Source: Viola odorata (taxonomy: Eukaryota; Streptophyta; Magnoliopsida; Malpighiales; Violaceae). From it: a DNA stretch of 64,000 nucleotides. The position numbers were made by a program, and so were the translations under genes. The DNA lies in NCBI GenBank assembly GCA_963691705.1, contig OY829539.1, positions 60,920,327 through 60,984,326 of the forward strand. Direction: 5' to 3'. Shown here piece after piece: positions 9,173-20,544 of the stretch (its first letter is position 1; every line of letters starts with the position of its first letter). Under the pieces are notes generated by a model. That model was given only the letters and a program-made list of their open reading frames with translations, had not been told where the DNA came from and ran no database searches.

Positions 9173-12100
9173 ATTGTTGATTCAGGTTGCTCAAATCACA
9201 TGACAGGTGATAAAGAGAAGCTGCAAAACCTGTCAAAGTACAAGGGGAATCACGTGGTGGTAACAGCAAATGACTCGAGGTTACCGATAGCACACACTGG
9301 TAAAACAAAAGTCTCCTCTAAACAGGATGCTATTACGATGCCCCTTGAAGATGTCTACCATGTCCCAGGAATAAAGAAAAATCTTCTTTCTGTTACACAA
9401 CTAACATCTTCTGGCAATTATGTGTTGTTTGGTCCACATGATGTGAAGATATACCGGGAGCTTAAAATTTTGGAAGAACCAGTGATGAAGGGAAGAAGAT
9501 TACCGACAGCATACGTGATGTCGGCGGAGACGGCATATGTAGACAAGACAAGGAAAAATGAGACTGTAGACTTATGGCACATGCGGCTTAGTCATGTTAG
9601 CTATTCCAAGCTAGACATGATGATGAAGAAGTCAATGCTGAGAGGACTTTCTCAACTAGAAGTGAGAACTGACACGATATGTGCAGGGTGTCAGTACGGA
9701 AAAACGCATCAGTTGCCATATGAAGAGTCTAAATTCAAGGCGAAGGAACCATTAGAGTTAATTCACTCTGATGTGTTTGGACCAGTAAAACAAGCATCTA
9801 TCAGCGGGATGAAGTACATGGTGACCTTCATCGATGACTTCTCCAGATATGTCTGGGTCTATTTTTTTAAGGAAAAATCTGAAACTCTTTCAAAGTTCAA
9901 AGAGTTCAAAGATACGGCTGAAGCTGAAGTTGGCAAATCTGTTATTTGTCTACGCACAGATAATGGTGGAGAATATACTTCACATGAGTTCTCTGATTTC
10001 CTACGGAAGTGTCGAATACGTCATCAGTTCACATGTGCAAATACTCCACAGCAAAATGGTGTCGCTGAAAGGAAGAATAGGCACATGACAGAAATATGTC
10101 GAAGTATGCTCCATGCAAAGAATGTTCCAGGAAGGTTCTGGGTAGAAGCAATGAAGACCGCAACCTTCGTGATCAATAGGCTTCCACAACAAAGGCTAAG
10201 CTTTGTTTCACCCTTTGAAAAATTGTGGAGCATGAAACCTTCAGTCGGACATTTTCGAGTCTTCAGATGTATATGCTATGTATTTGTACCTGACCATTTA
10301 CGTAGCAAGATGGACAAGAAAGCTGTTAGATGTATATTTGTGGGATACGACAGTCAAAAGAAAGGATGGAGATGTTGTGATCCTACAAATGGAAAGTGCT
10401 ACATGTCCAGAAATGTGATATTTGATGAAGCGTCTTCGTGGTGGTCCTCAAACAAGACGACACTGCCAGACTCGGATGATTTCAAAGATAAATTGGAATC
10501 TTCTCAGCTCCAATTTAGTCCAGAAGAAAGTCAGGATACAGAGAGTGATGAAGATGCTGAAAAGAAGGCAACACAAGGTCCTTGGCAAACTGGTGTACAC
10601 CAACAACCAAATGAAGATGAGGTTGAAGAACCAGTTTCACTCAGGAGGTCTACTAGGGTTAGAAAACCAAACCCTAAGTATGCCAATGCCGCCTTGGTAG
10701 AAGAAGATACAAAAGAACCAGAGACATTTGAGGAAGCATTCCAGAAGCTGGAATGGACGAAAGCAATGGAAGAAGAAATTGCTGCACTAGAGCAAAATCA
10801 GACTTGGGAGCTTGTGCCAAAACCGAAGGATGTGAAACCTATTTCCTGCAAATGGGTTTACAAGATCAAGCATCGCCCGGATGGATCAGTTGAAAGGCAC
10901 AAGGCTCGACTAGTAGCTCATGGTTTTTCACAGCAGTATGGATTGGACTATGATGAGACGTTTAGTCCAGTAGCGAAGCTTACAACAGTGCGAGTTTTAC
11001 TTGCGCTCGCAGCTAGTAAGGATTGGAAGTTGTGGCAGATGGATGTGAAGAATGCATTTCTTCATGGGGAATTGGATCGGGAGATCTACATGAACCAACC
11101 AATGGGTTTTCAGAGTCAAGATCATCCTGAGTTTGTCTGTAAACTTCGAAAAGCACTTTACGGCTTAAAGCAAGCACCAAGAGCCTGGTATGGGAAGATT
11201 ACTGAATTTCTTACTCATACTGGTTATTCAGTAACACCTGCAGATTCCAGTCTATTTGTCAAAGCTAATGGAGGAAAGCTAGCTATTGTGCTAGTATATG
11301 TGGATGATTTGATCATTACAGGAGATTGTGAAGATGAGATTCTTCAAACGAAGGAGAGTTTGTCTGTTCGCTTTCAGATGAAAGAACTCGGTCAACTCAA
11401 GCACTTCCTTGGGTTAGAGGTTGATCGTACTCCTGAAGGAATATTCCTCCATCAGCAAAAGTACTCCAATGATCTGTTAAAGAAGTTTGGAATGCTTAAC
11501 TGCAAGCCAGTTTCGACACCAATGGAGCCAAACGCAAAGATGTGCGCTAATGAAGGGAAAGACTTGGAAGATGCAACAATGTACCGACAGTTGGTTGGTA
11601 GTTTAATCTACTTAACTTTAACAAGACCTGATATTTCTTATGCAGTTGGTGTGATGAGTCGGTACATGCAAAATCCAAAGAAGCCTCACCTCGAAGCAGT
11701 TCGGCGAATTTTGAGATACGTGAAGAATACACTTGGCTATGGTATTACGTACAAGAAAGGTGAAGATGGCAAACTAGTTGGCTACTGTGATGCTGACTAT
11801 GCAGGTGATCATGATACCCGACGCTCAACTACAGGGTATGTTTTTATGCTTGGATCTGGAGCAGTTTCTTGGTGTAGCAAAAGACAACCAACGGTGTCTT
11901 TATCGACAACAGAAGCAGAGTACCGAACAGCAGCAATGGCAGCTCAAGAGAGTACTTGGTTGATGCAGCTACTGGAGGACTTGCATCAAGCAACAGAGTA
12001 TGCAATTCCTTTGTATTGCGATAATTTGTCGGCAATACGTCTAGCGGAGAATCCAGTTTTTCATGCAAGAACTAAGCACGTGGAAGTACATTATCATTTT

Positions 12101-12268
12101 ATCAGGGAAAAGGTTTTGCAAGAAGAAATTGGATTGGAGCATGTTAAGACAGAAGATCAAGCTGCAGATTTGTTCACAAAAAGTCTGAGTGGAGTTAAGC
12201 TTGAAAAGTTTTGTCACCAGATCGGTATGATGAAAAGGGCGAAAGTCGGTGTTGAGGGGGAGTATTGA
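9173..12268 (+). CDS. pol: Copia pol: protease, integrase, reverse transcriptase, RNase H
   Basis: The frame is open from just after TGA 9170-9172 to 12268. The protease active site DSG is at 9179-9187, upstream of the first ATG (9200). Counting from that ATG: GAG-pre-integrase HHCC zinc site (H127, H132, C161, C164), integrase core with D191, a second D in TDNGGEY and E in QQNGVAERKN, reverse transcriptase from about residue 515 with YVDD near residue 700, and RNase H with YCDADYAGD and STTEAEY. All catalytic residues are present with no frameshift. Because protease lies between the stop and the first ATG, this copy can make pol only by reading through TGA. Confidence 0.94.
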   Translation: MVDSGCSNHMTGDKEKLQNLSKYKGNHVVVTANDSRLPIAHTGKTKVSSKQDAITMPLEDVYHVPGIKKNLLSVTQLTSSGNYVLFGPHDVKIYRELKILEEPVMKGRRLPTAYVMSAETAYVDKTRKNETVDLWHMRLSHVSYSKLDMMMKKSMLRGLSQLEVRTDTICAGCQYGKTHQLPYEESKFKAKEPLELIHSDVFGPVKQASISGMKYMVTFIDDFSRYVWVYFFKEKSETLSKFKEFKDTAEAEVGKSVICLRTDNGGEYTSHEFSDFLRKCRIRHQFTCANTPQQNGVAERKNRHMTEICRSMLHAKNVPGRFWVEAMKTATFVINRLPQQRLSFVSPFEKLWSMKPSVGHFRVFRCICYVFVPDHLRSKMDKKAVRCIFVGYDSQKKGWRCCDPTNGKCYMSRNVIFDEASSWWSSNKTTLPDSDDFKDKLESSQLQFSPEESQDTESDEDAEKKATQGPWQTGVHQQPNEDEVEEPVSLRRSTRVRKPNPKYANAALVEEDTKEPETFEEAFQKLEWTKAMEEEIAALEQNQTWELVPKPKDVKPISCKWVYKIKHRPDGSVERHKARLVAHGFSQQYGLDYDETFSPVAKLTTVRVLLALAASKDWKLWQMDVKNAFLHGELDREIYMNQPMGFQSQDHPEFVCKLRKALYGLKQAPRAWYGKITEFLTHTGYSVTPADSSLFVKANGGKLAIVLVYVDDLIITGDCEDEILQTKESLSVRFQMKELGQLKHFLGLEVDRTPEGIFLHQQKYSNDLLKKFGMLNCKPVSTPMEPNAKMCANEGKDLEDATMYRQLVGSLIYLTLTRPDISYAVGVMSRYMQNPKKPHLEAVRRILRYVKNTLGYGITYKKGEDGKLVGYCDADYAGDHDTRRSTTGYVFMLGSGAVSWCSKRQPTVSLSTTEAEYRTAAMAAQESTWLMQLLEDLHQATEYAIPLYCDNLSAIRLAENPVFHARTKHVEVHYHFIREKVLQEEIGLEHVKTEDQAADLFTKSLSGVKLEKFCHQIGMMKRAKVGVEGEY
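12254..12262 (+). other. Copia polypurine tract
   Basis: GAGGGGGAG directly precedes the 3' LTR and would prime plus-strand DNA synthesis. Confidence 0.85.
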
Positions 12269-12887
12269 AGTTGTCAACACCGTGGAAATTAATCAATGAA
12301 AAGAAGAATAAAAAAACATATATTAAATAAATAAAGGTGCAGCAAAGTTGGAAATTAATGTCACGCATGCATAAAGATTGGAGCAACATTTTCTTCGTTT
12401 GTCAGAGTGAAAAATTGGCAGCACACTCTTGAATTAATTACTTGGATTTTGTTCACATCATGGGATTGTGAACGGCAACACTTTCGGCAAGGAAAAAGGA
12501 TGAAGGAAATGGTAGGTGTGGTAGGTGCCTACTAATGAAGAAATAAATAAATAAATAATAATAAATAATAATAATCTCAGTGGAGAGATGTTATATATAT
12601 AGGCATGGCATTTGTTGGCAGTAGTAAAAAAAAGTGAGTAGTGCATTGGAGAGAAAGAGAGTGAAGTGCAACGCAGTGCACAAGAGAGAAAATAAAAGAG
12701 AGGGAGTAAGGCATAGTAGTGAAATAAAAGTGTGTGTGAGAGTAAGTGTTGTATGCCTATCCAAAGGCAATAAATATTTTATCTCATTTGTAATTTCTAC
12801 TTCCATTAATTAAAAGTTCAGCTTTTGTAGCTGGTATCTCCACCCGGTTGATTATTAGCTTTGTTAATTCACCAACTTTGTTCAACA
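12263..12887 (+). repeat. Copia 3' LTR
   Basis: Same length (625 bp) as the 5' LTR and about 98 percent identical by eye. It ends TTCAACA and is followed by the target duplication GTGTG at 12888. Confidence 0.93.
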
Positions 12888-13443
12888 GTGTGATGAATGA
12901 GGGTATAAGCATGAGATAAAAAAAAAAAAATCTCATTACTGTTGTTGTATTGATTCATGGTATTTCAACTTTTTCCTTTAAACACAATAGATTCATATTG
13001 TATTTATTTAGTTTGATCCATATATGTATATTTATATAATTTCATACACTATTTAATAAATTACTTAAATTACCACTTACTTGCAAATTCATGTTTTAAA
13101 TTTATTTCAATTGTAGGAAAATGTCTACAAAAAAAAAAAGCGACCAATGGTTTGATGGTGCCACATGTTAAAAGAAGAGAACGAAATTGGTTGCTTAAAG
13201 CTCAATCATTTCTTTATAAATATCAAGGTATGTGATTATTTAATATTTTAAAATTAATAATTGGATTCAATGTTTGATTTGATAGTGTCAAATATTTTAT
13301 GTGATTAATTAATAATTTAATTAATAATTTGATTCAATGTTTAAAATTATTTATTTTAATATAATAAATTATTTATTTGTTTTAATTCGGAGTGACTAAT
13401 ATTAAACTATATAATAAATCTTTTATTTGTTTTAATATGTAGG

Positions 13444-16072
13444 ACATATAGAAGTTGAACCATCTATTTCACCTCTACATACGTTAAAAGATGTTTCCAG
13501 TTGTAACTATTGTGGTCCAAAAAGATTTCAGTTCGAGCCACCAACATTTTGTTGTCAAAATGGACAAGTTAAATTGGCGCATACACATTATGATGATGAT
13601 TTGCTAGAACTTTATACGTCACAATCGGAAGAAGCGAAAGAGTTTCGTAGAAAGATTAGAAAATATAACAGTATATTTTGGGTTTACATCATTTGGTGTA
13701 AAGTATGACAAAGAACTTGCTTCATCGAGGAAAGGCATACCACAACCTTCCCGGATTGGTGCCTGTAGAGAATAATCCAGTGTATTTTCAACTTTATTTT
13801 TATGATACTAATAATGAGCTACACAATAGGATGAGAATTATGAAGAATGCTAACTTGGATGAAAGCATTATGAAGAAATTGATGAAGATTTTGGAAAACA
13901 ACCCATATGCTAAATTTTTGAAAGGCTTCAAAGATATTTCCTCACTTGACGATTTACAAATCCATATTAACACAAGTGTTAATATTGATCAAAGAGTTTA
14001 TAACTCACCTTCTGTTGATCAAGTTGCTGCTATATGGATTGAAGGAAATAATTCTAATGTTCCATTTGAAAGAGATATAGTTGTTCATACACATTCAGGA
14101 CAGAGCCACAGAATTAAACATTACTTTAGCTGTTATGATCCTCTCCAATACCCACTTTTATGCCCTAAAGGAGAAGTTGGTTGACATCAGAATATTTACA
14201 AACAATGCAGAAGGTCTTCCAATACTAATACAACAACTACAGAAGACTGTTCAACTATTCTGACATTTACCTCTGCAGAAAATATTTTTGATCAAGAAAC
14301 AGAAGATAAGCTTTTAATTAATATGATATTATTTCAATATTTAGCTTTATTTTTTTTCATGTGTCTTTTTGAATTTTCACATGATTTTTTTAACATATAG
14401 GTGTGCATAGACCTACAATATCAAAAGTATCGTGTAGAGAGTACTATTGTTACAAGTTTCAAATTAGAGCTTTTATACAATCGATACTTTTACTATCTGG
14501 TAGACTATTCCAACAATATGTTGTAGATATGTACATTAAATTGGAGACTACCAGACTTGATTTCTTCCGTCATCAGCAAGCAAAAGTCCGATCTGAATTA
14601 TACCAAGGTATTGCTGATAGTGTCATGTCAGGAGAAACTAGAGGAAGTGAAGTGGAAAAAAGGTTAATCCTTCCTGCCTCTTTTGTTGGAGGGCCACGAG
14701 ATATGCGACGACGATATCTTGATTCGATATCATTGGTCCAACATTTTGGGAAGCCTGATTTGTTTATTACTATGACATGTAATCCAGATTGGAAAGAGAT
14801 TCAAGATCAGCTTACAGAAGGAGAACTTGCACAAAACCGTCCTGATTTAGTTGCAAGGGTCTTTCGAGCAAAAGTTCAAGATCTCAAAGATCAAGTTATC
14901 AAAAAATAAGTATTTGGAAAAGTAGCTGCACATGTTCATGTTATTGAATTTCAGAAAAGGGGAATGTCACACGTTCATATGTCAGTCATACTCGAAGAAG
15001 GTTTCAAAATTGTTTGTTCTGATCAGTTTGACAAATTTGTTTGTGCTGAAATACCAAATGAGAATGAAGAACCTTTACTTTTTCAATTAGTGACCAAACA
15101 TATGAAGCATGGTCCATGTGGAGAAAGTAATAAAAAATGTGGTTGTATGGAAAATGGAAAATGCAGATTTCACTATCCACGAGCTTTTTCTTCTACAACT
15201 GTGGCTGGAAAAAATGGTTATCCAATATGGGCGAAAAACAATTAAGAAGAACAAAGAGCTTGATAACCGATGGGTAGTGTCGTATAACTCTTACTTGCTT
15301 ACAAGATATGGTTGCCACATAAATGTTGAGATCTGCTCCAGCATTAAATCAGTGAAATATTGTTATAAGTACGTATACAAAGGGCATGACAAAATATATG
15401 TATACATTGCATCAAATGATGGGAATAATTTGGTTGATGAGATAGAACAATTTCAAGATGGAAGATTTGTCTCTCCACAAGAAGCTGCATGGAGGATATA
15501 TGAATTCAATTTAAATGAGATGAATCATCCGGTGATAAATTTGCAATTACATTTGCCTAATAAGCAGACTGTCTATTATGGGGAGAATCAAAATTTGCAA
15601 GAAGTGGTACTTTGGGAGCATGTATCGAAGACAATGCTTACAGAATTCTTTACAACATGTTTTGAGAATCCAAATGCAAGACAATATTTATACAGGCAAG
15701 AAAAAAACTTTATTCTTAAAATTTTATTTCTTTGCTTATTTATTTTCCAATGTCACTATTAGTATATATATATTTTTTATTATTTATTTATATTTATAGA
15801 TATAGTACATTAATTAATGTTCCAATATAATATCTTTCACATAATTATTTCTTATATTTTTACTATAAGGAATTTCCTGTGCATTTTGTCTGGCAATCTA
15901 AAGAAAAAGCATGGAAAAAAATAGAATCAACGAGGGGTGTGATTGGCCGTGTAAATACTGCAAATCCAAAAGAAGGAGAAACAATTGTTCTTTTTGATGA
16001 GACAAAAACACTAATAGGTTGTGACATCAAGAAATACAAAGAATCAGTTGACGACAAGGTAATTTTTTTAGA
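13444..16072 (+). pseudogene. Helitron Rep (HUH nuclease) relic
   Basis: The pieces follow the order of plant Helitron proteins: an N-terminal zinc-finger-like part (CNYCGPKRFQFEPPTFCC, FTSFGVKYDKEL), the Helitron-like N domain (QLYFYDTNNEL, QVAAIWIEGN, HYFSCYDPLQYPLL), the Rep part (LETTRLDFFRHQQ, MTCNPDWKEI), the HUH-type motif MSHVHMSV, and the paired-tyrosine region KYCYKYVYKGHD. Lesions are a frameshift near 13728, TGA 14182-14184, an intron-like gap 14280-14400, TAA 14907-14909, a frameshift near 15240, and a break at 15700-15870. EFPVHFVWQSKEKAW and VIGRVNTANPKEGE, which normally lead into the helicase, are present (15870-15985), but the helicase itself is not. Non-functional. Confidence 0.85.
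15986..16072 (+). pseudogene. Short OB-fold/RPA-like tail after the Rep relic
   Basis: Directly after PKEGE the frame reads TIVLFDETKTLIGCDIKKYK, then ESVDDK before a GT donor. This is not the usual Helitron continuation. The VLFDE-x-LIGC pattern resembles the C-terminal OB fold of plant RPA1-like proteins, which some plant Helitrons carry. It could instead be the product of a deletion joining two parts of the element. The assignment is tentative. Confidence 0.3.
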
Positions 16073-16318
16073 ATAGTGATAGTAAATTAATTTTATTACA
16101 TAAAAAATACTAATATTATTCTCAATGTAACAGGAAAAAGAGAAGTCGTCACACTATAGAAAAATGTATCTTGCAAGGACAAGGAATTTGATTTCTTAGT
16201 CACGGTCAACAAAAAAAATGAGAGTGAACGACAGAGAAATATATTTATCGCTGAAGAGGTTCATGCAATTAAAAAGAGAACCACAATTGAAGGACAAAAT
16301 AATGAAGATGAGGAGTCA

Positions 16319-16684
16319 TTGGCGATAGTTTGGAAAAGGAGCCAGAAAAATAAACTTCAGTTGAATACTGCAACAGGAAAAAAAGATGAACAATACGACA
16401 AGGATGAAAGCAAGAATAACAAGATGAAAAAAAAAGGGAGGCTAATCAAGAACATCAAAGAAGAAGATGATCAACAAAAAGCTAAAAAATCAGCCAAGCA
16501 GAAAAAGAAAAGAGACAAAAAACAAGATGAGGAAGTAATTATTTTGCCCACACCGATACTCATTGACGAAGAAGCTGAAGGCAAAAAAGAGACAAGGAAG
16601 GGAACAAGACTCAAGAACAAGAAATTTGATGAATTATATGAGTATGAGCTCATAATCAAAAAGATCAAGCAAGAAAAATTGTAA
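16319..16684 (+). other. Lysine-rich open frame at Helitron 3' side, unidentified
   Basis: About 120 codons are open with very high Lys and Glu content (KKKGRLIKNIKEEDD, KQKKKRDKKQDEEV). It follows the OB-like tail after an intron-like gap and may be its C-terminal extension; charged tails are common in captured or decayed frames. I recognise no family and the low complexity makes translation doubtful. Confidence 0.3.
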
Positions 16685-16689
16685 AAATG

Positions 16690-16960
16690 CTTTATAATTA
16701 ATAATTATTATTAGTGTTCTTAACAATTTATATGGTTGGTTATAATACTTTAGAACAATATTTAAATACTATTAAACTATATCTTCTATTAATATTTATT
16801 ATTAGTATGCTTAATAATTTATATGTTCGATTATATGACCTTAGAACAATATTTAAATACTATTAAGCTATATCTTCTATTAATACTTATTATTAATATG
16901 CTTAATAATTTATATGTTCGATTATATAACTTTAGAACAATATTTAAATAGTGGTTTTAT
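16690..16960. repeat. 91-bp tandem repeat, three copies
   Basis: AGAACAATATTTAAATA recurs at 16752, 16843 and 16934, giving a regular 91-bp period. The copies are AT-rich and nearly identical. They lie just inside the 3' end of the plus-strand Helitron, where minisatellites are often found. Confidence 0.85.
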
Positions 16961-17034
16961 ATATTTCAAATGACCAAAATTAATTTATAAATAATATATA
17001 TATTAAATAATTTAATTTCATATAAAAAATTGCC

Positions 17035-17066
17035 GCACGTGCAACGCACGTGCCCCAACTATCTAG
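17035..17066 (+). other. Helitron 3' terminus: hairpin and CTAG
   Basis: GCACGT (17035-17040), a 7-nt loop and ACGTGC (17048-17053) form the hairpin. The element ends ATCTAG 13 nt later and T follows. This is the replication-termination structure of Helitrons. Confidence 0.9.
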
Positions 17067-17339
17067 TAACTAAGAAATGAATCAAAAACACTTATATTAT
17101 ACACTTAGCTCACATCATGTATTTGATATACCTAGGTTATTTTGGCACGCGGCGTTGCACGTGCAAAATTTATTTAAAAATATTAAAATATAATATTTAT
17201 GTACAAAAAAAATATTTCACACAAATACATTTTGGGTATAATATAAATTTTTTAATAATGTCTCCGAAAATAGGATTAACATAATTTTTTACTATGGAGC
17301 TTAAATTATATTGTAGGCAGTATATTAGTATTGTTATTG

Positions 17340-19560
17340 ATGTTCAAGTATAGGTGTCGACCAAAAACTCGTATATTAATTCTAAAATAATTAATTTTAA
17401 CTTCTTAGAATTAAAACAATTTTAACTCAATTAAGTAAATTACTTTTATAAATTAAAATTTAAATGTGTAAAATGATGTTTCATATTATTTTTATTTCAG
17501 TTCTCCAAATAATGTAAATAATTATATAATTATTTAAAAACAACCACTAATAAATTTTGCTTTAAAGATTCAAACCCAATAAAAAATTAAGTTTAATATT
17601 TAATTAAAAATTATGATTTAAGTAAATGTACAAACTATTTTTTTTCATGTTTATGTATGAACAAAATGACATAATTAGCTAAGGAAAAATAATTTCTTAT
17701 CATTAGAAATTTTACAGAATCAAACTTAAGTAATTTAATATTTGTGTATATATATATTTTTAAGAATAATACGTTATAAAATGGTTTTCATAGTTTTTTT
17801 ATTTTTTATTGAAAAATAGTTTATTGAGGAAAGATAATTTCTTGTTATTTTACATATTTTTTTATAGATTTTTTATTTTGGAAAATTTCTATAATAATTA
17901 AAAAACAATAATAATAATAATAATTAAAAAAAAGTCTAAAAATAATTATGATTATAATTTAATAAAAGGGAGAATTTTGTTACTGTATTTGTCCTTTATT
18001 TTTTCTTCTTTTCGTAATAATATCATATTTTGTTATCTTCTGAAAGAAAAAAATATGCTTTCTTAATATTTTGGATTAAAATAATAATAGTATTAATAGT
18101 TATTAGTCATGAAACTATTATTACTATTATAAATAAATAAACTATTACAATTTGAAAATATTTTTTATTAGATTAAGATGATAATAGGAAGATAGTTTCA
18201 GTATTTAACATATTTTAGTCCTTAAGTAAATTATCTTTCTCTTTTGTAATTTAGAATTTTACTTATTAAATTATTTAATAATGTTTTTTAATTATAATTT
18301 AATATTGTGATGTGAATATTTCATAATATAAAATCACCTTCTTTCATTTTTCATACTATGAAAAAAATATTTTATATAAATTTAAATTCTAAAAAGTTAA
18401 TTTAATATACACTAATTATTCATAACTTTAATATTAAGTTATTTAAAAAATATATATATAGTTTACACAAATATAATTTATTTTTACTAACTTTCTTAAC
18501 TCACAATATATTTTTCTATGAGAAATTATTTACTAATTTCAAATTCTTACTAAAAGTTACGTATATAATATTCTTTATTAATTAAATAAATGGTCATTTA
18601 ATAACAGAAATAAAAGTGTATTACTTAATTGTAAAATTAATTTATAAGTTTGTTCACTTTCTAATTTACTATTGTTAGTGTTATGTAATATTATTATAAG
18701 CTACTCTCATGTTATTTTCTAAGAGACTAACGAATGTAGTAGACCCGATTTTCTTTCCACTTTGCCATATAGGAAAGATATAATTTTTATTTATTTTAAA
18801 GTTTGTGTTGTTGTTGTTGTTTAGCTTGAAATTCAAAACATCATCTAGTTTTTATCTAAAAAAATATTAAAATCTCAAGAAAATACATTTACGTAATCAT
18901 TAAAAATATACTCAAAATATTTATTTTGTAACCTTTTATTTATTTATTGTATAATAAAAAAATTATTAACTTTATTGATTAAAAAAAAATATTTTTAGGT
19001 TAACTATATAAAGAAACCCTAAAATTTACAAAATCTCCCACTTTGAACCCAATAGTTTTAAAATTTGCAATATAAGCCTGCAATAAAGTTGCAATTTTGG
19101 TCTTTCTAATAGTTAGAAAATTAAAAGATGGTAAAAATATTATTAAATTATTTAATTATTTTATCAATCACTAATTATTTTAATTTGTTAAAATATATTG
19201 ATTAATTGTTAAGGGTGTTGATGATTCTAACCAATTAAAAACATAGGGAATTTACTATGACATTTATGATACAAATTCAGAACATTTAATTACAAATTAG
19301 ATTAATTACTCTCTATTCTTCCTCCAATTTTTCACATAAATATGATCTTGTTTTTTTCTTAGAATTTTAGTCTCCTATTCTAACAAAGTCATTCATGTCA
19401 TCAAATAAACTAAAGTTTTCTTTGTTGTCAATAACATGAGCTTAAATTATTACAAAATGAATTTAATTTAATTAATAGATTTTTTAATAAATTACATTAT
19501 TGATTATGTATTATCCTCTTATTTTAAAGAAAAATAAATACATGTCAAAATAAATTAAAC
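17340..19560. repeat. AT-rich module, copy 1
   Basis: This non-coding block is shared with 20545-23385 plus 35702-35940 (copy 2) and in part with 60058-62150 (copy 3). Shared landmarks are TATTAGTCATGAAACTATTA (about 18100), TTTCATTTTTCATACTATGA (about 18340) and CTCTCTATTCTTCCTCC (about 19310). Its left end (17340-17640) is also similar, in inverse orientation, to 36000-36150. No coding capacity is visible. Confidence 0.7.
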
Positions 19561-20544
19561 CACATTATAAACATGCAAATGAATTTCAAATTATTTTCGA
19601 TATTTGTAACTTATTGGATATCCATGTTGAACATTCAGAGTTGTAAGTAACGAAATAACTTGGAGTTTTCTTTTCTAATTAGCTTACTTAAATTGCTATT
19701 TACTTTTTATTTATGTTTATGAGATTCGTTACTACCTATATTTTTAAAATAACTAACATACCATTGAAACATTATTGTTAAGTTTATATTCCCAATTTTG
19801 ACTCAATTGAGTATCATATAAATGAATTTTTCTAGAAAATTGCATATGTTTTGAATAGGGGAAAAACCTTAAAATACATACACATATGGATCGAACTAAA
19901 TAAATACACATATATATAGGACTCAAATTAATTAAATATAAGATTCATATAATAAATATATAATTCATACCACAATCAATACATCGGAGTTAAATATAAA
20001 TATACAAAATCGAAGGCTAGGGGCGATACCAGAAAAATTAAAGACAATAGTTCCCTTCTTCATTTTTCTGATTTCTTGTTCGAGCTAGTTCCGTTCGTTT
20101 TTTCGATTTCTTGATCAATCGGTCTGCTGTTAAAAGGGTGTCTCCCAAACTTAATAATGATCAGTTCAAGCTAGTTCCCTTATTCGTATTTCCAATTTCT
20201 TAGTTAATCGGTCTGCTTTTGCGTACCCATTAGATGCAATCCACTACACTAATTATGACCGCTTAATAATGCAACAACGAACATCATTCAAATTAAATAT
20301 CTCATACAAAGCATGCCCGTAATTGCATCCACAATAATTGACAATTTTTTTAATTAAACCGATAATTAATGTAGTGAAATTGAAAATACCTGATATTTTT
20401 AGTGTAAAGTAGTTGGATTTCAGTTGAAGTTGTGGTCGTTGAATGCAGGGGAATCCCTAAATAGATGCTTTGTAGTTTAGGTTTTAATAGGTAGGTTAAT
20501 TAATTAAATAACTAATGGATTTATTAAGTAGATTAATTAATTAA
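19561..20544. other. Spacer between AT-rich modules with Helitron-derived sequence
   Basis: Around 19880-19975 the sequence is the reverse complement of the block at 7140-7200 of the plus-strand Helitron. At 20450-20540 there is Helitron 5'-end-like TTAATTAATTAAATAA sequence. Between them (about 20020-20340) is a less AT-rich piece with two copies of an ATCGGTCTGCT-containing phrase that I cannot identify; it may be captured DNA. No gene recognised. Confidence 0.4.

Larger units (their letters stand above)
7558..12887 (+). mobile_element. Copia (Ty1-type) LTR retrotransposon
   Basis: Two 625-bp LTRs (7558-8182 and 12263-12887) flank gag-pol in the order gag, protease, integrase, reverse transcriptase, RNase H, which defines Copia. 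The 5-bp target duplication GTGTG lies at 7553-7557 and 12888-12892. The LTRs differ at only about ten sites by eye, so insertion is young compared with the decayed Helitron it sits in. A single in-frame TGA at 9170-9172 and the lack of an evident gag ATG suggest the copy is now defective for protein or only weakly translated. Confidence 0.96.
5472..17066 (+). mobile_element. Helitron (plus strand), interrupted by Copia element
   Basis: The 5' end TCTATACTATA follows an A (5471). The 3' end ATCTAG is followed by T (17067), with a GC-rich hairpin 13 nt before it. This fits Helitrons: 5' TC, 3' CTRR, a subterminal hairpin, insertion between A and T, no target duplication. Without the Copia insertion the element is about 6.3 kb. 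It holds captured UGT and U-box pieces at its 5' side and a Helitron Rep relic from 13440 on. The SF1/Pif1-type helicase domain of autonomous Helitrons was not found, so the element could move only with proteins supplied in trans. Confidence 0.85.

Noticed and set aside
9200..12268. ATG at 9200 as the true start of pol
   Set aside because: The protease active-site DSG lies upstream in the same frame, so the ATG is internal to pol.
7558..12887. Possible endogenous virus instead of a retrotransposon
   Set aside because: Domain order integrase before reverse transcriptase, tRNA-Met-type primer site and absence of movement, coat or envelope genes identify an ordinary Copia element.
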